DNA of 64,000 nucleotides from the NCBI RefSeq assembly GCF_014656415.1, contig NZ_BNCJ01000002.1, positions 62,001-126,000 on the forward strand. Direction: 5' to 3'. This DNA is from Seohaeicola zhoushanensis. GTDB lineage: Bacteria > Pseudomonadota > Alphaproteobacteria > Rhodobacterales > Rhodobacteraceae. The notes under the pieces are model-generated. The model was not told the origin of the DNA, did not search any database, and saw only the letters and a program-made list of their open reading frames with translations. Shown piece after piece: positions 54,792 through 64,000 of the stretch (positions within the stretch are counted from its first letter, which is position 1; every line of letters begins with the position of its first letter). The position numbers and the translations under genes were made by a program.

Positions 54792-55775
54792 TCAGAAGGG
54801 CGCGCGCTCGAGCCGGTAGCCGGTGCGCGCCAGCAGGTTCAGCACGCCCTCGCGCCCCGGTAGATGCGCGGCGCCGACCGCCACCACGAGCAGGTCGCCC
54901 GGCGTGCCGATGATGCGCGGCGCCCAGGCCCGGTTGCGCATGTCCAGAATGTCGGCGGTATAGTTCTTCCACAGCCGCTGCCGCTCGCGCGGACCGCCGG
55001 GCCCGTTGGCCAGGAACTGCCATTTCTCCAGGACCATCCCCGAGCCCATCTTCTCCTCGAAATAGGCCTCGCGCAGGGTGACATAGGTATGGTCGTTGCC
55101 GGTGGCCGAGGCGAGGTCGTATTCCAGCAGCCGGGCCTGGTCGGCCAGCGACCCGCGCGACAGAGCCGCGATGGCGGTGGCGACGGTTTCAAGCGATCCC
55201 ATCGGCACCCCGGCCCGCGCGGCCACCTGTTCGATCCGCTCGTCGAGACCGTTCTGCGGCCGGAATCCGCGGGGCCCGCAGAAGGACTCGGCCAGCATGA
55301 TCGACAGGAACCAGGGTTGAATGCGCTCTGCCCGCCGCGGGTCCAACCCGATCTGCAGCGCCGCGCGTGACAGCCGTTCCCAGCCTGTCTGCGACATTAC
55401 CTCCGACAGGCCCGGCCCCTTGCGGATCACGAAGAGGTCGATGTTCTTCTCAGGCGTTTCCCAGAACTTGCGCCCCTCGGGGCCGGTCACTTCCAGCAAT
55501 ACGGCGTCGGCGGCGCGGATAACCGGGGAGAGGCGGCGCATCACCCCGTTCAGGCGCGGGTCGTTGACATGCATCGTCCCGACGATGTGGATGGTCCGCG
55601 CGCCTTTGCGGGCGATCCAGTGATTGCCTTCGGCATAGGGCATCTGCTTCAGCTCGCGCGCCAGCGCGGCGCTCTGGCTCGCATCGAGATGGTCGCGCAG
55701 GTCCACACCCTGGCAGCGCGCCTGTGCCTGGACGGCCAGCAGGCTGATCAGCAGGGCGGCGAGAAGTCGGATCAT
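54792..55775 (-). CDS. TraB/GumN family protein
   Basis: 327 residues with an N-terminal signal peptide (LLAALLISLLAVQAQA). The family motif HWIARKGARTIHIVGTMHVN, a GLDERIEQVAARAG segment and the C-terminal VVAVGAAHLPGREGVLNLL are present. TraB/GumN proteins are putative secreted or periplasmic metalloproteases of poorly known role. Convergent with the shikimate operon (21-base gap), apparently monocistronic. Confidence 0.88.
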   Translation of the reverse strand: MIRLLAALLISLLAVQAQARCQGVDLRDHLDASQSAALARELKQMPYAEGNHWIARKGARTIHIVGTMHVNDPRLNGVMRRLSPVIRAADAVLLEVTGPEGRKFWETPEKNIDLFVIRKGPGLSEVMSQTGWERLSRAALQIGLDPRRAERIQPWFLSIMLAESFCGPRGFRPQNGLDERIEQVAARAGVPMGSLETVATAIAALSRGSLADQARLLEYDLASATGNDHTYVTLREAYFEEKMGSGMVLEKWQFLANGPGGPRERQRLWKNYTADILDMRNRAWAPRIIGTPGDLLVVAVGAAHLPGREGVLNLLARTGYRLERAPF

Positions 55776-55886
55776 GGGGCGTGTCCTGCTGGGGCGGTGG
55801 TCGGAAGGCTACAGGCTGCACCCGAGCGCCACAAGGCGGCACGGGCGCACTGGCGAGGACGTGACCGCTTTGCTATCGAACCGGGC

Positions 55887-56564
55887 ATGCAGATCACTTC
55901 GGAACGCGCACTCTATGCCCCGGTCAAGGCGCTGTTCGAGCGCCAGGGCTATACCGTCAAGGGCGAAGTCGGGGCCGCCGACGTGGTGGCGCGCCGTGGC
56001 GACGAGCCGGTGGTGATCGTCGAGCTCAAGCTGCGCTTCTCGCTCTCGCTGTTCCACCAGGCAATCACCCGGCTGTCGCTGAGCGACCTTGTCTATATCG
56101 CGGTGCCGCGCCCGAGTGGGCGCTTGGCCCGGCGGACGCTGAAGGACAACCTCGCGCTGTGCCGCCGGCTGGGGCTGGGGCTGATCTGCGTCGACGCGCG
56201 GGCGCGGGCCGAGGTGTTGTGCGACCCCGGCCCCTATGCGCCGCGCAAGTCGAAGCTGCGGCAGGCGCGGCTGCTGCGCGAATTCGACCGCCTGCGCGGC
56301 GATCCGAACGATGGCGGGGCGACGCGGCACGGCATTGTCACCGGCTATCGCCAGGACGCGCTGGCCTGCGCGCTGCACCTGGCCGAGCATGGCGCGGTCA
56401 AGGGCGCGGTGGTGGCGCAGGCCACGGGGGTGAAGGCGGCGACGCGGATCATGGCCGACAACCACTATGGCTGGTTCGAGCGGGTCTCGGTCGGGATCTA
56501 CGCGCTGACCGAAGGGGGGCGGCGGGGCCTTGCCGACTGGTCGGAGAGCCTGCCGGAAGGCTGA
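55887..56564 (+). CDS. DUF2161 family protein (PD-(D/E)XK-like nuclease fold)
   Basis: 225 residues. The pattern GAADVVARRGDEPVVIVELK gives the Asp and Glu-x-Lys of a PD-(D/E)XK site near residues 30-50, followed by the helix FHQAITRLSLSDLVYIAV. The C-terminal half has ALHLAEHGAVKGAVVAQATG and an AATRIMADNHYGWFERVSVG segment like a small winged-helix. This family is common in Rhodobacteraceae; substrate unknown. ATG 55887 lies 111 bases from the divergent TraB/GumN start. Confidence 0.82.
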   Translation: MQITSERALYAPVKALFERQGYTVKGEVGAADVVARRGDEPVVIVELKLRFSLSLFHQAITRLSLSDLVYIAVPRPSGRLARRTLKDNLALCRRLGLGLICVDARARAEVLCDPGPYAPRKSKLRQARLLREFDRLRGDPNDGGATRHGIVTGYRQDALACALHLAEHGAVKGAVVAQATGVKAATRIMADNHYGWFERVSVGIYALTEGGRRGLADWSESLPEG

Positions 56565-56631
56565 TCGCGCGGGAACGTCGCGGCGCTGTCGCGGGTTCTG
56601 CCCCTGACCACTACGCCGAAAAGGAGCGATC

Positions 56632-57018
56632 ATGAAATTCCCCCTGCTGGCCGGCCTCGCGCTTGCAACCCTCGCCGCATGCGACATGGAGAGGCCCGAC
56701 GTCGAGACAATCCCCGAGGTGATGCAGGGCCGATGGGGCCTTGTTGCCGCCGATTGCGACCCGGCGCGCGACGATGCCAAGGGCCTGATGGAGGTGGCCG
56801 CGACCTCGCTGCGCTTCTATGAAACCCGCGCCACGCTTGCCGGGGTGCAGATGCGCGATGCCACCCGCATCACCGCCGACTTCGCCTTCACCGGCGAAGG
56901 GCAGAGCTGGACCCGGCGCATTTCCCTCGCGGCGGTCGAAGGCGGCCTTGCGCTGCGGCGCGACGACGCCGGAAACGGACCCGAGGCGCTGCATGTGACC
57001 TATCGGAGATGTCCCTGA
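56632..57018 (+). CDS. Small predicted lipoprotein of unknown function
   Basis: 128 residues with a lipoprotein signal (LLAGLALATLAAC; lipobox Cys at residue 17). The mature part has MQGRWGLVAADCDPARDDAK and ends VTYRRCP, giving a possible disulfide. No enzymatic motif. ATG 56632 is preceded by AAAAGGAG. Lies upstream of groESL but is not part of that operon. Confidence 0.7.
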   Translation: MKFPLLAGLALATLAACDMERPDVETIPEVMQGRWGLVAADCDPARDDAKGLMEVAATSLRFYETRATLAGVQMRDATRITADFAFTGEGQSWTRRISLAAVEGGLALRRDDAGNGPEALHVTYRRCP

Positions 57019-57148
57019 TCGCGAAGGGGCGGGTTGAAACAGGCCTGCGCGATACCTAGCTGTGACAGGTGGTCCGGATGTCTGCACAGCCCCCGATGCA
57101 GACCGCTACGCAGCCCCTGGCCGGCATCAAAAATCTCACCAAAATCTG

Positions 57149-57177
57149 TTGACTCCTGCACTTGCTGTTCCTAACTA
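57149..57177 (+). promoter_or_regulatory. groESL promoter
   Basis: TTGACT (57149-57154) and TAACTA (57172-57177) with 17-bp spacing, directly upstream of the CIRCE operator. Confidence 0.65.
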
Positions 57178-57184
57178 GGCGCCG

Positions 57185-57211
57185 TTAGCACTCACTTGCC
57201 TTGAGTGCTAA
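57185..57211. promoter_or_regulatory. CIRCE element (HrcA operator)
   Basis: Perfect TTAGCACTC-N9-GAGTGCTAA inverted repeat at the expected transcription start of groESL. HrcA repressor binds it at normal temperature, and release under heat stress induces the operon. hrcA itself is not in this window. Confidence 0.97.
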
Positions 57212-57267
57212 TCGCCCCCGAGTGGGGCGAGCGAATTACTAATGCTGAGCGTTGAGGAGCTGCTAAG

Positions 57268-57555
57268 ATGGCATTCACCCCACTTCATGACCGCGTACTG
57301 GTACGTCGCGTTCAGAGCGACGAAAAGACCAAGGGCGGCCTGATCATCCCCGACAGCGCCAAGGAAAAGCCCTCGGAAGGCGAAGTTGTCGCCTGCGGCG
57401 AAGGCGCCCGCAAGGACTCGGGCGAGCTGATCGCGATGGCTGTTAAGGCCGGCGACCGTATCCTGTTCGGCAAATGGTCGGGCACCGAGGTCACGATCGA
57501 CGGCGAAGAGCTGCTGATCATGAAGGAAAGCGACATCATGGGGAAAATGTCCTGA
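57268..57555 (+). CDS. groS: Co-chaperonin GroES
   Basis: 95 residues, the standard GroES length. Family motifs: [40 protein letters not shown] and a mobile loop in that region, ending [14 protein letters not shown]. It caps the GroEL ring during protein folding. Transcribed from the CIRCE promoter, 59 bases upstream of groEL. Confidence 0.98.
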   Translation: MAFTPLHDRVLVRRVQSDEKTKGGLIIPDSAKEKPSEGEVVACGEGARKDSGELIAMAVKAGDRILFGKWSGTEVTIDGEELLIMKESDIMGKMS

Positions 57556-57581
57556 GGCCTTTCGCCCGGACTTTACCCTGA

Positions 57582-59258
<1,677 letters not shown>

Positions 59259-59296
59259 GCATCGCGCCCTCCGGCTTGCCGGATCGGAACGAAGAA

Positions 59297-59320
59297 GGGG
59301 CCGCATCGCGCGGCCCCTTT
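59297..59320 (+). terminator. Rho-independent terminator of groESL
   Basis: GGGGCCGC / GCGGCCCC 8-bp stem with 5-base loop followed by TTT and a T-rich tail, 38 bases after the groEL stop. Confidence 0.85.
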
Positions 59321-59380
59321 GCTTTAGTGGCGGCATCACCGTTGCGGTAGGGCGGGGTTCACCCCGCCGCGCCCCAAGGG

Positions 59381-60859
<1,479 letters not shown>

Positions 60860-61034
60860 GCCGCCTGTCTCCTCGCTGCGCGTTCTCCCTGGCCGACGTT
60901 ATCCCTGTCCGGGCGCGCTCTGCCAAGCCCTTCCGCGTCCGCATTAATCGCTTGTATCGCAACCGTTATCGGCCAAGACTGCCAGCCATGGCGCCGGAAA
61001 CAGGCGCGAATCCGCACTCAAGGGGAGCAATCCG

Positions 61035-62516
61035 ATGACACGTTTTGCCAAGCTGGCCATGGCCAGCGTGATGGCCATCACCGCGGGGCTCGGCGCTGCG
61101 CAGGCGCAGACCGCGATCACCGTGGCGATGCAGCTGGAACCGCCGCACCTCGACCCGACCAGCGCCGCGGCGCAGGCGATCGACTCGGTGCTCTATACCA
61201 ATGTCTTCGAGGGTCTGACCAAGTTCCAGGGCGATGGCTCGATCGTGCCGGGCCTGGCGGAAAGCTGGGAGATTTCGGATGACGGCCTGGTCTATACCTT
61301 CCACCTGCATTCCGGCGTGAAGTTCCACGACGGCACCACGATGGATGGCGAGGACGTGAAGTTCAGCCTCGACCGTGCCCGCGCCGAGGACAGCACCAAC
61401 GCGCAGAAGGCGCTCTTCGCCGCGATCAGCGATGTCACGGTGGTCGACCCGCTGACCGTCAAGGTCACGCTGAAAGAGCCGAATGGCCTGTTCCTCTTCA
61501 ACATGGCCTGGGGCGACGCGGTGATCGTCGCGCCCGAGAGCATCGAGAACATCAAGTCGAACCCGGTCGGCACCGGCGCCTTCAAGTTCGTGAACTGGAC
61601 CCAAGGCGACAAGATCGAGCTGGCGCGCAACCCCGACTACTGGGGCCCGGCACCGGCGCTTGAGAACGCGACCTTCAAGTTCATCTCCGACCCCACCGCC
61701 GCCTTCGCCGCGGTGATGGCCGAGGACGTCGACGTCTTCTCCGGCTTCCCGGCGCCGGAGAACCTGCCGCAGTTCGAGGCGGATCCGCGGTTCCAGGTGC
61801 TGGTCGGCTCGACCGAGGGCGAGACAATCTTGGCGATGAACAACAAGCGCCCGCCCTTCGACAACGTGAAGGTGCGCGAGGCGGTGGCCCATGCGATCGA
61901 CCGGCAAGCGATCATCGACGGGGCGATGTATGGCTATGGCACGCCGATCGGCACCCATTTCGCGCCGCACAACCCGGACTATGTCGACCTGACCGCGCTG
62001 TCGAACTACGACCCGGAGAAGTCGAAGGCGCTGCTGGCCGAGGCCGGAATGGCCGATGGCTTCTCGACCACGCTGCACCTGCCGCCGCCCTCCTACGCGC
62101 GGCGCGGGGGCGAGATCATCGCGGCGCAGCTGGCGGCGGTCGGGATCAAGGCCGAGATCGTCAACGTGGAATGGGCGCAGTGGCTGGAGACGGTGTTCCG
62201 GGGCAAGGACTTCGGCCTGACCATCGTCAGCCATACCGAGCCGATGGACATCGGGATCTATGCCCGGCCCGATTACTACTTCCAGTATGACAACAAGGCC
62301 TTCCAGGACCTGATGGCCGAGCTGAACCGCACCACCGATCCGGCGAAGCGGAGCGAGATGCTGAAGCAGGCGCAGGAGATCATCGCGAAGGACTACGTGA
62401 ACGGCTACCTGTTCCAGCTGGCCATGCTCTCGGTCGCCAAGGCCGGGATCGAGGGCCTCTGGGTCAACGCCCCGACGGCGGCGGTGGACCTGACCGTGGT
62501 GAAATGGGCGAAGTGA
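61035..62516 (+). CDS. ABC transporter substrate-binding protein (SBP_bac_5, peptide/opine type)
   Basis: 493 residues with a Sec signal (MAITAGLGAAQAQ). Family-5 solute-binding motifs: LEPPHLDPTSAAAQAIDSVL, YTNVFEGLTKFQGDGSIVPG, LAESWEISDDGLVYTFHLHS, and LLAEAGMADGF. These bind oligopeptides, nickel, opines or glutathione-like ligands. The permease and ATPase genes are not adjacent, and a terminator follows, so it is an orphan or serves a transporter encoded elsewhere. Confidence 0.9.
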   Translation: MTRFAKLAMASVMAITAGLGAAQAQTAITVAMQLEPPHLDPTSAAAQAIDSVLYTNVFEGLTKFQGDGSIVPGLAESWEISDDGLVYTFHLHSGVKFHDGTTMDGEDVKFSLDRARAEDSTNAQKALFAAISDVTVVDPLTVKVTLKEPNGLFLFNMAWGDAVIVAPESIENIKSNPVGTGAFKFVNWTQGDKIELARNPDYWGPAPALENATFKFISDPTAAFAAVMAEDVDVFSGFPAPENLPQFEADPRFQVLVGSTEGETILAMNNKRPPFDNVKVREAVAHAIDRQAIIDGAMYGYGTPIGTHFAPHNPDYVDLTALSNYDPEKSKALLAEAGMADGFSTTLHLPPPSYARRGGEIIAAQLAAVGIKAEIVNVEWAQWLETVFRGKDFGLTIVSHTEPMDIGIYARPDYYFQYDNKAFQDLMAELNRTTDPAKRSEMLKQAQEIIAKDYVNGYLFQLAMLSVAKAGIEGLWVNAPTAAVDLTVVKWAK

Positions 62517-62538
62517 TCGCCGTTCAGACGCAGGGGAA

Positions 62539-62562
62539 GGGGCCGGTTTCCGGCCCCTTTTT
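62539..62562 (+). terminator. Rho-independent terminator after the solute-binding protein gene
   Basis: GGGGCCGG/CCGGCCCC 8-bp stem with a 3-base loop followed by five Ts, 22 bases after the stop codon. Confidence 0.9.
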
Positions 62563-62617
62563 CGTCTCCGGAAGGGGCGTCCCAGCTGGGACGCCATTTA
62601 ACCTGTTGTAATTGAAT

Positions 62618-63211
62618 TTAAATTTCCAGGTGACTGTTGACGCCTGCCTGACGGAGCGCCTTGGGGTGGGCATCGGGGCCATTGGGGCGCTGCCCCCGCC
62701 GCGCCTGCGGCGCGCCTCCCCCGGAGGTACTTTTGAAGAAGAGAAGCGGGGGGCGGGGCGCGCTGCGGGTGGGGGAGGGGCTACAGTCGATGATCTCGGC
62801 GCCTTCGGCGATCTTGCAGGCGAGGCCTTCGCGCATCTCGCGCAGCTGATCGGGGGCGTGCCCGGCCCAGCCGGTCACCTCGGCGATGATGCGCAGCGGG
62901 GCGCGCGAGCGGAAGGAGAGGGTGGGGTTGCCGGGGAACTTCCTGTCGGTGAGGTTGGGGTCATCCTCGACCGGGCCGGTCGGTTCGACCACGTAGATGC
63001 GCCCCGGACCGTCGCCGCGCGCGAGTTCGGCGCCCCAGATGGCGGCGTCGAGGGTGGCGGTGAAATAGACCCAGGACAGCGGGTCGCCTTCGGAGAAGGC
63101 GGAGGGGTGGCCGACGACCATCTCGTCGCCGGGCTGCAGGGCGGCCTTGGTTCCGTGGAAGAAGGATTGGCAGAAGCGACTGGCGCGGGCTGGAGTGGTT
63201 GGGGCTGGCAT
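62618..63211 (-). CDS. arr: Rifampin ADP-ribosyltransferase-like protein (Arr) with unusual C-terminal extension
   Basis: 197 residues. Residues about 15-142 match Arr: FFHGTKAALQPGD with the His of the active site, WVYFTATLDAAIWGAELA, RIYVVEPTGPVEDDPNLTD, and KFPGNPTLSFRSR. Arr transfers ADP-ribose from NAD to a rifampin hydroxyl and inactivates the drug; environmental homologues may act on other substrates. Known Arr proteins end around residue 140-150. The last ~55 residues here are translated through a GC-rich REP-like element, so the true or ancestral stop may have been lost. Confidence 0.85.
   Translation of the reverse strand: MPAPTTPARASRFCQSFFHGTKAALQPGDEMVVGHPSAFSEGDPLSWVYFTATLDAAIWGAELARGDGPGRIYVVEPTGPVEDDPNLTDRKFPGNPTLSFRSRAPLRIIAEVTGWAGHAPDQLREMREGLACKIAEGAEIIDCSPSPTRSAPRPPLLFFKSTSGGGAPQARRGQRPNGPDAHPKALRQAGVNSHLEI
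62685..62748. repeat. REP-like GC-rich element at the 3' end of arr
   Basis: A C/G-rich segment with a CGCGCC-tgc-GGCGCG hairpin (62700-62714) bordered by runs of C and followed by ACTTTTGAAGAAGAGAAG. It resembles the dispersed intergenic elements I know from Rhodobacteraceae genomes. On the minus strand it is read as the Arr extension (LLFFKSTSGGGAPQARRG). Only one copy is in this window, so repetition is not shown here. Confidence 0.55.
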
Positions 63212-63534
63212 GAAGGCTCCGGTGATTCAGATGGTGCCTGTGGCGGGCCGCCGGTGATGGGCATGGCGGGGCTGTCGGCCGCGGCAGGATATGGCGCGGG
63301 CCCCTGGCCGGGCAAAGGGGGAGGCGCGGGGGCGGCGGCGCCTTGCTGCCGTTGGGGCAGGTCGGCGCGGGCGGGTCATGGCCGAGCGGGGAAAAATCGT
63401 GGCAAGTCGGTCGATTCCCGGTTCACGAGGTCTTGAAGGTGAGCGCGTCTTCCCCAAATTGAAGGCAAGGCCTCATCCCTGACGCGCTGCCTGGCGGGCG
63501 TCGAATTCCAGAGGCGCTGATAAAGGAGATAGGC
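63212..63534. other. 323-bp intergenic region between arr and clpB
   Basis: No gene recognised. It carries the divergent promoter region for arr and the sigma-32-like promoter of clpB at 63432-63459. The GC-rich first half shows no clear structure. Confidence 0.5.
63432..63459 (+). promoter_or_regulatory. Sigma-32 (RpoH)-type promoter of clpB
   Basis: CTTGAA (63432-63437), 14 bp, then CCCCAAAT (63452-63459), a close match to the RpoH consensus CTTGAA / CCCCATNT. It lies about 75 bp before the clpB start codon. Confidence 0.7.
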
Positions 63535-64000
63535 ATGGACTTGAGCAAGTTCACCGAGCGGGCACGGGGATTCGTGCAGGCCGCCCAGACGATCGCGATG
63601 CGCGAAGGCCACCAGCGGCTGACGCCCGAGCACCTTCTGAAAGCATTGATGGACGACGAGCAGGGGCTGGCGAGCAATCTCATCACCCGTGCAGGCGGCG
63701 TGCCGTCGCGCGTTGTTGACGCGCTGACGCTGGCCATTGGCAAGATGCCCAAGGTTTCGGGCGATTCCGGGCAGGTCTATCTCGACTCGGTGACCGGCAA
63801 GGTGCTGGCCGAGGCAGAGGCGATTGCCAAGAAGGCGGGCGACAGCTTTGTCCCGGTCGAGCGGGTGCTGATGGCGCTCTGCATGGTGAAATCGGGCGCC
63901 AAGGACGCGCTGGATGCCGGTGCGGTCAATGCGCAGAAGCTGAACGCCGCGATCAACGACATCCGCAAGGGGCGCACCGCCGACTCGGCCACCGCCGAGG
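63535..64000 (+). CDS. clpB: ClpB disaggregase, N-terminal part (3' end outside window)
   Basis: The first 155 residues are visible, frame open to the window end. MDLSKFTERARGFVQAAQTI and REGHQRLTPEHLLKALMDDE are the first Clp-N repeat; VYLDSVTGKVLAEAEAIAKK and GDSFVPVERVLMALC the second. AAA+ modules would follow. ATG 63535 has AAGGAGAT upstream. ClpB rescues aggregated proteins with DnaK; the sigma-32-like promoter supports the assignment. Confidence 0.96.
   Translation, partial: MDLSKFTERARGFVQAAQTIAMREGHQRLTPEHLLKALMDDEQGLASNLITRAGGVPSRVVDALTLAIGKMPKVSGDSGQVYLDSVTGKVLAEAEAIAKKAGDSFVPVERVLMALCMVKSGAKDALDAGAVNAQKLNAAINDIRKGRTADSATAE

Noticed and set aside
61035..62516. Calling the solute-binding protein gene part of a dpp/opp operon
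   Set aside because: No permease or ATPase genes follow and a strong terminator lies directly downstream.

Overview
The window is GC-rich, densely coded, and looks like a chromosomal segment of an alphaproteobacterium of the Rhodobacteraceae (Roseobacter-like) group. The grounds are the mix of TRAP and tripartite tricarboxylate (TTT) importers, the CIRCE-controlled groESL operon, DUF2161 and TraB/GumN proteins, and a REP-like GC-rich element at about 62.69-62.75 kb of a kind I associate with this family. Assignment below family level is not possible from the sequence alone. No rRNA, tRNA, CRISPR array, insertion sequence or prophage was recognised.

Most of the window (1.3-54.8 kb) is a run of self-contained nutrient-acquisition modules, each with an importer, a few catabolic enzymes and a local regulator. 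(1) 1.3-9.2 kb: LysR regulator, NitT/TauT-type ABC importer, FAD oxidoreductase, CaiB-type CoA transferase, enoyl-CoA hydratase, 7Fe ferredoxin and a dCMP-deaminase-like zinc enzyme. (2) 9.5-15.3 kb: GntR regulator divergent from a citryl-CoA-lyase-like enzyme, a PaaK-type CoA ligase and a TRAP importer. (3) 15.6-28.0 kb: AraC and TetR regulators with a full beta-oxidation set (acyl-CoA dehydrogenase, hydratase, two short-chain dehydrogenases, CoA ligase, thiolase) and a TRAP importer. (4) 28.2-35.5 kb: LacI regulator divergent from an acylating aldehyde dehydrogenase, a CoA ligase and a TTT importer, a set resembling sulfoacetate catabolism. (5) 35.6-40.5 kb: TetR regulator and amidase divergent from a TRAP importer. 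(6) 40.8-45.1 kb: a membrane-anchored cyclic-nucleotide-binding protein, a BBE-type flavoenzyme, and a two-gene PNPOx/GAF unit. (7) 45.2-54.8 kb: a LysR regulator between a flavoenzyme/TIM-barrel operon and a TTT importer plus quinate/shikimate dehydrogenase and 3-dehydroshikimate dehydratase. This last module would import a shikimate-like acid and convert it to protocatechuate.

From 54.8 kb on the content is housekeeping or general: a TraB/GumN protein, a DUF2161 nuclease-fold protein, a small lipoprotein, groES-groEL behind a promoter with a perfect CIRCE operator, glpK, a peptide-type ABC binding protein, a rifampin ADP-ribosyltransferase-like gene (arr), and the start of clpB behind a sigma-32-like promoter. 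The first kilobase holds the end of a phospholipase-D/cardiolipin-synthase gene and an EEP-fold hydrolase.

The regulatory DNA is informative. The most striking case is in module 7, where two conserved boxes with identical 19-nt spacing lie in mirror orientation on either side of the LysR gene, each facing one of the two operons it should control. Clean palindromes typical of the adjacent regulator family sit in the GntR, TetR (20.4 kb) and LacI intergenic regions. Importer substrates and pathway end-points, other than the shikimate route, are inferences from gene content.
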